From: Apoda limacodes
Lineage: Eukaryota; Arthropoda; Insecta; Lepidoptera; Limacodidae
DNA: 64,000 nt
Direction of reading: 5' to 3'
Assembly (NCBI GenBank): GCA_946406115.1
Contig: OX291544.1
Span: forward strand, 23,081,521 to 23,145,520
Position 1 is the stretch's first letter. Each line of letters begins with the position of its first letter. A model generated the notes under the pieces. It did no database searches. It was not told the origin of the DNA and saw only the letters and a list, made by a program, of their open reading frames with translations. Below are positions 56,601 through 64,000 of the stretch, piece by piece. The translations under genes were made by a program, and so were the position numbers.

Positions 56601-59034
56601 GTTGCAGGAAACTCGTCGTTTCATCGCTTCGCGGTATTTTCGATGCAACAAAATGGCTGATGACGAAAATAAACATATTCAATTTGTGTTGGAAGTTAAG
56701 AAGTATCCTTGCTTGTACAATATAACACTATCAAGCTACTCAAGCAGAACTGAAAGCATGGGCAGAAATTGGAAAAGCAATAAAGATACAAATACATAAC
56801 CACAACTTCTTCATCACTTGAGCGAGACATTTTACACACGTTTGTTCTCAAAGAAACTGAAATGATTGTGATAGTTTCATTACATTGTGGTACAATTAAG
56901 GTTGCGCTGTGTGTGGATAACGTCTGAAACTAGTTTCACACCAATAATTTCAAAAGGGTTTCGTTGCAGTTGCGTTAACGGTCTGTTCTGGGCCTAACAG
57001 TAACGCATTTGTTTGTTGGAAACGATATTCAAAATTTAGCAACGTTGGGCTTGGTCAGCACTTGGATGGGTGACCGCTTAGCGGCACACTTTTTTTGTTT
57101 GTGTTTGTAAATTATGTAAATGGTGGCACTTGGCCGATTTTTTTACAGATCAGAATATACCACCTTCGAGGATCTTCTAACAACAAATTACCTACATGAT
57201 TTTTCCAATTAAATTAAGGATGATTTGAATCATTTACTTTTTCCACAAATCTCTAGGGCGACATTTTTATTTGTTATTAAAAAGTCCAGTTACCTGTGTT
57301 TCCCATGCCAGTAATAGACCAGAAGCGTGAAGCCGGCCTACCAGCTCGCTGATCTTCTCAGTGTATGGCGAACTTTTCCTAAGCATGGCCACACACTGCT
57401 CGTAGTAAAACTTCTCTGACATTAGTTCCAGATCTAAAACAGCTTCTTCAGTTATGTATTCACCAATGGCAAAGTAACCTGTAATAGAAAATTTATATAA
57501 CTTTGGCCTGCAGTTTAATTAAGTTCTAAAATAATGAAAATTCCCATTCCGATGATAGAAGGTCTCACCCGCAGGCAGAATTTCTAGAACGAACGCCATA
57601 TTCCTCGCAAAACTTTTCTCTTTAAGCACTTCGGCGTTGTATACTTTGAACTGTTTTACCAGCTCTTTCATCAAAGGCTGAAAAACATACAAACATTTTA
57701 AGCACTGGATGCTGAATAATAGGACTCGCGCACGAAGGGTTCCGTTCCATTGTCTATAAAAACAGCAAAAAAATCACGTTTGTGGTATGGGATTCCCGCT
57801 AAAATTTTTGTTTTATTTTAATTTATTTTAAATATAAAGTAAATATATAACTAAATATTCTGTGAATATTTCAAGCGTCTACCTGTTTTCCTACTTCATT
57901 TGAGTAACTTTCAATGGAATTTGTACGAAAATTTCACTTTTCTAAGTACATTTTTAACTTTGTCTACTATTACTCGTTATAGCTTGTAAAGTGTAATTTT
58001 CGTGATAGTTTTCCTTTTAAATTCATTATATGAACTACCACCGTAATTTTTTTTACATTTCCAAATATTATACTTTCGCTCGTAGAGGGGGGGGGGGGGA
58101 AACTTGACTCTAACAAAAATTAGTACTTTAAATCTAAATGTTTCGCAAACGGAGCCTTAAATCAAAAAAAACTAGTTGCCTGTAAAGTCGGTATACGGGC
58201 GAAAGTTTTACGTGACAACTTGTGCCTTTCACTTTTTATGTCTGTCTCTCTCGCTCTTAGGCGGGCTAACCATGCCGCGTGCCTCTCACTCGCTCTCATT
58301 GTGAGCGCATAACGTGAGCGGAGCGTAACGCAGTTTCTTGAAGTGTCACCCGGCAAACCAATTTATAAGACGTTGTCACGTCAAAAATAATCTTTGCATA
58401 CCGCCAATGTTTTTGGAATTCCTATCTAACGATACCTTACACGATGGGGTAGACAAGAAAAAAAAATTACGTCCCCATTTCACATGTAGGGGAGGTGCCC
58501 TAAATTTTTTTCAAAGATTTTATTCTACTACTTCGTCAGCTTGATCAATGTGTATATCCCAGACAAATTGCAGCTTTCTTGTATTAGTAGTTTTTGAACT
58601 AAGCTGCGGACAGACGGACGGACGGACATGGCGAAACTATAAGGGTTCCTAGTCGACTACGGAACTCTAAAAAAGGCTACAAAATACGATTCTTAACTAT
58701 AAATAAGAAACATTCTTTTTAAACTTCTTTTACTTTTTTTTATGTACTGTGGACTGAACGAATTTGTTCGCACGTAACACTAAAATATTAATTTATAGAT
58801 ACCACTTACATCAGACGACAGCATTATCGAAAGAATCCAGACATCGTGGGTGCCTCCCCACTCCATCTTCTTGTCGACCAGGTCCTGAATAGTGTCAATG
58901 GATTTTTCATATGTGGGCACAGTGAACAATGAAGCAAGCCCACTGCTATATGCATTGTCAATGACCAAGCCTGTTATAAGCATCCATATTGTTACGCTGC
59001 GTACCCTCCAGGTGTAGTCGATTTTGTTTTGAGA
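53679..59034 (-). CDS. Ionotropic receptor gene C, exons 5-9 (3' half)
   Basis: Minus-strand exons 58810-59034, 57569-57677, 57294-57478, 55563-55667 and 53679-53774 encode the pore/M3 (AYSSGLASLFTVP), the S2 lobe, M4 (GIFAIYMIGAAVSIVVFVGE) and the stop. They match exons 5-9 of gene A with no amino-acid change that I noticed. Exons 1-4 should lie beyond 64000 in the next tandem unit, if there is one. In intron 8 copy 2 has 24 extra bases near 55091, between repeats of TAAA. Confidence 0.87.
53986..54431. mobile_element. MITE with GGCCCGGATTAAT-type TIRs (copy b), unit 2
   Basis: Duplicate of 23356-23801, flanked by TCA on both sides. Confidence 0.8.
54798..55061. mobile_element. MITE with TCAAACGCCGCCG TIRs, unit 2
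   Basis: Duplicate of 24168-24431; the 13-bp ends are intact. Confidence 0.65.
55704..55884. mobile_element. Small MITE next to exon 8, unit 2
   Basis: Duplicate of 25050-25230, about 37 bases upstream of the gene C exon 8 acceptor. Confidence 0.75.
56501..56994. mobile_element. Harbinger-like MITE with MADF fragment, unit 2
   Basis: Duplicate of 25847-26340 with TAA on both sides. The MADF fragment starts at the ATG at 56653. Confidence 0.82.
57035..57088 (+). pseudogene. 5S rRNA-derived fragment, unit 2
   Basis: Duplicate of 26381-26434 (AGCAACGTTGGGCTTGGTCA, CACTTGGATGGGTGACCGC). Confidence 0.8.
58210..58381. mobile_element. MITE with ACGTGACAAC ends (copy a), unit 2
   Basis: Duplicate of 27559-27730, inside the dispersed repeat of intron 5. 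Confidence 0.8.
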
Positions 59035-59281
59035 CTGTATACAGAAAAGCAATAGGCAAACAGTTTTAGCTCTTTAAATAGGAAAGAAGCAATAGCCGCA
59101 GCATTGTCTGGACGTACGGTCAGTAGTAAAACTGCATATAGAGTTTCAAAACAAAATAGAATGGCAAAGCGTAGTCACTCACACACTTAAAGAAATAAAG
59201 TAATAATAAGTCTTGTAGAACCTGAGTAATATTAGTTTCATTTGATATTGTATATAATAATTTCACTAAGAAAATTATCGT

Positions 59282-59363
59282 ATCCGTAGCCTAGTGGATA
59301 GACGTATCAGATCCTAATACGTGTACTCAGTGCAATGCAGGTTGTGGATTCGAATCTCACCTT
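59282..59363 (+). other. tRNA-like sequence (SINE-type), unit 2
   Basis: Duplicate of 28631-28712, with the same A-box-like and B-box-like motifs. Confidence 0.55.
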
Positions 59364-59684
59364 ATGCCTTTCTTTTAGTTTTTGTTACAATTTACGAATT
59401 ATGAATATTTTGTTCAGGTAAACAGCTTAGACCAATTTTCTAATAGCTATTAAGTAAGAAGCGGAAACTACGTAGGTAGATATTTTATTTTTGTCGTTCG
59501 TTGCCGATTTGTTTCGGGGGTATGTGCTGACAAGGTTGTTTGGTGTTTTTATTTAGCTATCAATTCATTACTTAGGTAGCCATTTTTTTGTCGTTGTGGA
59601 TGTGTTACTGTAGGTGCTTGTGTTGTTTAGTGTTTTTATTAAATTTCTTTGCTAAAAAATTAGTGTCGGACAACCGTCCGGAAT

Positions 59685-59855
59685 CGTGACAACTTGTGCC
59701 TTTCACTTTTTATGTCTGTCTCTCTCGCTCTTAGGCGGGCTAACCATGCCGCGTGCCTCTCACTCGCTCTCATTGTGAGCGCATAACGTGAGCGGAGCGT
59801 AACGCAGTTTCTTGAAGTGTCACCCGGCAAACCAATTTATAAGACGTTGTCACGT
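59685..59855. mobile_element. MITE with GTGACAAC ends (copy b), unit 2
   Basis: Duplicate of 29034-29204, inserted in the left foldback arm. Confidence 0.8.
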
Positions 59856-59864
59856 CAAAATAAT

Positions 59865-60481
59865 ATGCAGGCCAATATTAATATTCAAGAGAGGATGCGT
59901 ATTATAGAACTATATAATTTGAGTTACAATATATCGCAAATTTGCAATGAGACTGGTTTTACCGTAAGTATTTTATTTGATGTTAATGTTACATCATAAT
60001 TTTTTTATCCCACACTTTTTGTATGAAAATTACTAAAAAAAATTGAAAATATAATTTCAGTAGTTTGAAAAATGTTTATTTTAATCTGGGTATTTGGTTT
60101 TTAGTGGATTACCGTAAAGCGTAGGGTCTCGCGCAACCAAGAGGAGAGGAGTTTATCAACTCGACCTCGAAGTAGACGCCCGCGGCACATTAATGCGACT
60201 CAAAGTCGATTTATGGTGGAACAATACGAGAACAATGGTTTCATACCGACTGCTGTGTTTGGGAACATGTTTCATATATCTACACACACTGCTGATTGAG
60301 CTCTGCATATTGAAGGATTGCATCATAGAAAGCCAGCTAAATAACCATATTTAACTAATACCCATAAACAAAATAGATTGTTGTTTGCAAGGGAGTATTT
60401 AGATTTTGACTGGGAGCACACCTAATTCACCGATGAGAAGTCGTTTGAATCACCTAAAAACTAAATATTTTGTAAATATTT
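59865..60481 (+). pseudogene. Tc1-like transposase remnant, left arm, unit 2
   Basis: Duplicate of 29214-29830, with the same intron and the same breaks. Confidence 0.75.
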
Positions 60482-61499
60482 TAAGCGTCTACCTGTTGCG
60501 GTTATCAATATCGAGCAAAAAAACCACGTTTGTTGTATGGAAGCCCCCTTAAACATTTATTTTATTCTGTTTTTTAGTATTTGTTGTTATAGCGGCAACA
60601 GAAATATATCTTATGTGAAAATTTCAACTGTCTAACTATCACGATTCATGAGATACAGCTGGAGCCTAAGTAATAGGGTTCCGCTAATTACCCTTTGGGT
60701 ACGGAACCCTTAAAAATAAAATATTATTTTTCTTACAGGTATTATTTTACATTTCAATATATTTAAGACATACCATATTTTTTTTTACTTTGTTGTTTTA
60801 GCAGCGTTACCGAATTAATGGTGACTTGTTTTATTTTTATTCTTATGGTTAAGTTTCAATTTTCTTTTCCTTACTAAAACGAATACTTAAGCTATAACCA
60901 TAGGAAATATATATATAGAAAAAAGAGACATTTATCAAAAACATTATTTATAAAATTTTAATAAAAACCATTTTTATTAGATTGCATGTGTTTTAATTCT
61001 TGCAAACAAAACAAAAAGTTCTCATACCAATTGGTCCTTTTCAGAGAGAACTAGATGTAAAAACATAATAAAAAATGAAAGTTATTCCTGACAAAAATAC
61101 TCAAAACGGAAGTGGCGGGATTTAAACCATTGGCTTGCCATTCAATGTCGCAGCGCTTATAAATCAACCACCAGGCAGATAACATTTCATGCGAAATAAA
61201 CAAACCTATGTAGAACGACAATGCAGTTTACACCTAATTAATTTGTTAGGTTAAGAAACCAAAATATATAAGAACGGTTTAAATAAACTGATTAGTAGAA
61301 AGAAAACTAAACCTTATTTCGTCGATTTAAGGTTAATATTATTGACAGTTCTGATAATGTTAATGTGTGAGTGCGAGATTCACAGAATGGTTCCACGCAA
61401 TTTTAAATTTTACACTGTGCATGGACTTTAGCAAATGACAGTACAGTCACATATTACACTGAGAATACAATAATTTGCACATATTAAAAAAATATTACG

Positions 61500-61608
61500 A
61501 AGGCGGCAAGAAAAGAATCAGAAAAGCAACCACGGGTGTTAAGTCTGAACGCCTTCGCTGTGCCCCGGCTGTTATCCCTGGAATCCTTCGTTACGCTTGG
61601 AAGTCTAT
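61500..61608 (+). pseudogene. Decayed histone H3-like fragment, unit 2
   Basis: Duplicate of 30849-30957 (KAARK, then ATTGVK and ILRYAWKS in another frame). Confidence 0.55.
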
Positions 61609-61690
61609 TTGGCCCATGACGTAAGTAAGACACTGCTTTATCTTTGAATAATATACTACTATATTTGGAAGGCATTATCCGGAACCCCTC

Positions 61691-62641
61691 AACCTATTTA
61701 AAATTTCATCCCCTGTTTAGAAAGCTACGTTATTTTTTACTTAATAATATAATAAAGAGAGAGAGAGAGAGAGAGAGATTAGGAGAGGGAGAGAGAGAGA
61801 GAGCTGTTTCAGTATGTTTGTCGATATTATGTGGAGGTTAATCTCAGGAACTTCTTAATTAATTTGAAAAATGCTTACACTGTTTATTTACTTAATATTG
61901 TAAAGAGAAAAAGGGAGAGGAAGAGAGCGATTTCAGTAAGTTTCTTTATAGGTATGTGAAGGGTAATCTTCGGAACAACTCAACTGATTTGGAAAATTCT
62001 TTCACTGTCAGAAATCTAAATTGTTTCTTTTCCCCTAATATCGTGAAGAAAGAGAGAGAAAACGGTTTCGGTAAGTTTGTTTATAGGTATGTGGAGGGTA
62101 GTCTCCGGAACCAATCAACTGATTTGGAAAATTCTTACACTGTTAAAAAGCTACATTGTTTCTTTACTTAATATTATAAAGAGAGAGAGAGAGCGATATC
62201 AGTAAGTTTGTATGTAGGTATGTGGAGGGTAATCTCCGGATCTACTAAACTGATTTGGAATTTTTTTTACTGTTAAAAAGCTACATTATTTCTTTACTTA
62301 ATATTATAAAGAGAGAGAAAGAGCGGTTTCGGTAAGTTTGTTTATAGGTATGTGGAGAGCACTCTCCGCAACCACTTTTTTCCGCAACAACAACTGATTT
62401 GAAAAATTCTTTTTCTGTTAAATAGCTTTATTGTTTCTTTACTTAATATTATAAAGAGAAAGAGAGAGAGAGAGAGCCGTTTAGGTAAGTTTGTTTATAG
62501 GTATGTGGATGGTAATCTTTGGAACCACGTAACTGCTTTGGATTTTTGTTACTGTTAGAAAGCTATATTGTTTCTTACTAAAGTGTGAGAGCAGATTCAG
62601 TAAGTTTGTTATGTGATTAGAGTAATCTTCGGAACCACCAA
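61691..62641. repeat. GA-rich minisatellite, unit 2
   Basis: Duplicate of 31040-31990 with no unit gained or lost that I can see. Confidence 0.85.
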
Positions 62642-64000
62642 TGACCTAAGCTCAACCGAATATTTTATTAGAAATAAAATACTTAACAAACAAAGTAGGA
62701 CGAAGGGTAAGGACAGAAAGAGACAGAGAGAGATTTTTGTGATGATTTTTTAAATGCGCAGGGTAATGTTTGGAACTACTTAACGGATTTAAAAATCTTT
62801 TAAGGATTAGAAAGCTACATAAATACCGATGGCTTTATGCTATGCATTATTTAAATTTATAGTTCAAGGAGAGTGGAAGGCGGGGCGAGGTACAGTCATT
62901 TGCTAAAGTCCATGCACAGTGTAAAGGTTAAAATTGCGTAGAGCCATTCTGTGAATATCGCACTCACACATTAACATTATTAGAACTGTCAATAATATTA
63001 ACCTTAAAACGACGAAATTAGGTAAACCTAATTTTTCTTAATACTAACCAGTTTATTTAAGTTAAGTTTATTTAAACCGTTCTTATATCTTTTGGTTTCT
63101 TAACCTAACAAATTAATTAGGTGTAAACTGCAGTGTTGTTCTACATAAGTATTGTTTATTTCGCATTAAATGTTATCTGTCCCGTGGTGTGATCCATAGA
63201 CGCTGCGACACTTAAATCGGCGAGCCTATGGTTCAAATCACGCTACATCCGTATTGAGTATTTTTGGTAGGAATTACTTTTTTTTTATGTTTTGACATCT
63301 AGTTCTCTCTGAAAAGGACCAATTGGTATGAGAACTTTTTGTTTTGTTTGCCAGAATTAAAACACGTGCAATCTAATATTTATTTTTATTTATTTATTTA
63401 TCCATTACATTTCAACACTTTTCACATCAAAAAAACCTCTATGGGCTTAACTATGGTGTGAGAGTCCACTTATGACAATTTAATTCATTATTATTCTAAA
63501 TATATTTATACATATACACATACATACATACAAATATATATCTACATACACACATACACATACAATCTATATGTTAAATACATAATGTCTATTAAAGTAC
63601 ATGCTTCCGATTCTAAACATCTTACAAAATACTAGTGAGATATCTTTTTGATTTTCTTTTTAATGATTTCTCATTCATCACATACATGTTTTGTATTTCA
63701 CCTGGAACATCATTTATTATTTTTGGTATCAAATATTGAATAGTTCTTTTAACGTATACATTGTTATATTTGGGTTTTACGTAATAATTCAAATAGCTTA
63801 GGTTTCTTAAATTTTTTGGACGTTTACGTCCTATTAGATATGTTTGTTTTTTGTTCTCATTAAGCATTGCGAAGTTAAATTTGTTGAGCACGTTCATAAC
63901 ATTTCAATACATGAAATAACCCTTAACATCGTCCTTATATTTATGTTTAATCCTATCTGGAACTATCTGGAACCTAAATGGAATAAAAATGGTTTTTATT

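Larger units (their letters stand above)
35202..64000. repeat. Tandem unit copy 2, cut by the window end
   Basis: Collinear with 4511-33350. It is cut off at 64000, about 1.85 kb before the expected end of the unit. Noted differences from copy 1: a micro-inversion at 35800-35812, unlike sequence at 38371-38400, a shorter TA tract (39437-39464), a patch near 42590, 13 bases missing in the Jockey RT near 45995, shorter G runs and 24 extra bases near 55091. Confidence 0.95.
59101..64000. repeat. Foldback of unit 2, right arm cut by window end
   Basis: Equivalent of 28450-33350. Left arm about 59101-61446, loop to about 62891, and the right arm runs off the window. It contains the tRNA-like sequence (59282-59363), the MITE (59685-59855), the transposase remnant and the minisatellite. 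Confidence 0.85.

Overview
The window looks like nuclear DNA of an insect, most likely a moth or butterfly. It is AT-rich and its coding sequence is split into short exons with GT/AG introns. The spacer is packed with TE fragments of types I know from Lepidoptera: the GGTTCCGTA-type interspersed repeat, Jockey-like and CR1-like LINE remnants, BEL/Pao integrase, Tc1-like and Harbinger-like elements. The only host gene I can support is an insect ionotropic receptor (IR), a chemosensory relative of ionotropic glutamate receptors, on the minus strand.

The large-scale structure is a tandem array of a ~30.7-kb unit. Copy 1 (4511-35201) and copy 2 (35202 to past the right end) are collinear and nearly identical by eye, differing by scattered substitutions and a few indels. 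The first 4510 bases are a third copy (copy 0) that has lost about 25.85 kb: 1-1270 match 4511-5780, then the sequence jumps to what lies at 31631 in copy 1. The array runs off both ends, so its true borders and copy number are not visible.

In each unit the 5' half of the IR gene (exons 1-4: N-terminal region, S1 lobe, M1) lies on the left and the 3' half (exons 5-9: pore/M3, S2 lobe, M4) on the right. A complete gene is therefore read only across the border of two units. One complete nine-exon gene is present (gene A, 42091 down to 23049). Its splice phases all agree and it gives 598 codons plus a stop. Gene B (exons 1-4 at 11432-4877) continues leftward into the deleted copy, which keeps only a second exon 4 (523-367). 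Gene C (exons 5-9 at 59034-53679) has its first exons beyond the right end.

Intron 4 of gene A (28384-35567) is almost wholly a foldback. Arms of about 2.3 and 3.1 kb, each with a decayed Tc1-like transposase and a tRNA-like sequence, flank a ~1.4-kb loop that holds a GA-rich minisatellite and a decayed histone-H3-like fragment. The intergenic block between IR genes (about 11.4-23.0 kb, repeated at 42.1-53.7 kb) holds a broken Jockey-like LINE, a second decayed Jockey remnant, a BEL/Pao integrase remnant and several MITEs. Comparing copies shows small local changes that look like template switches or micro-inversions. The near-identity of the units means that an assembly or haplotype artefact must be excluded.
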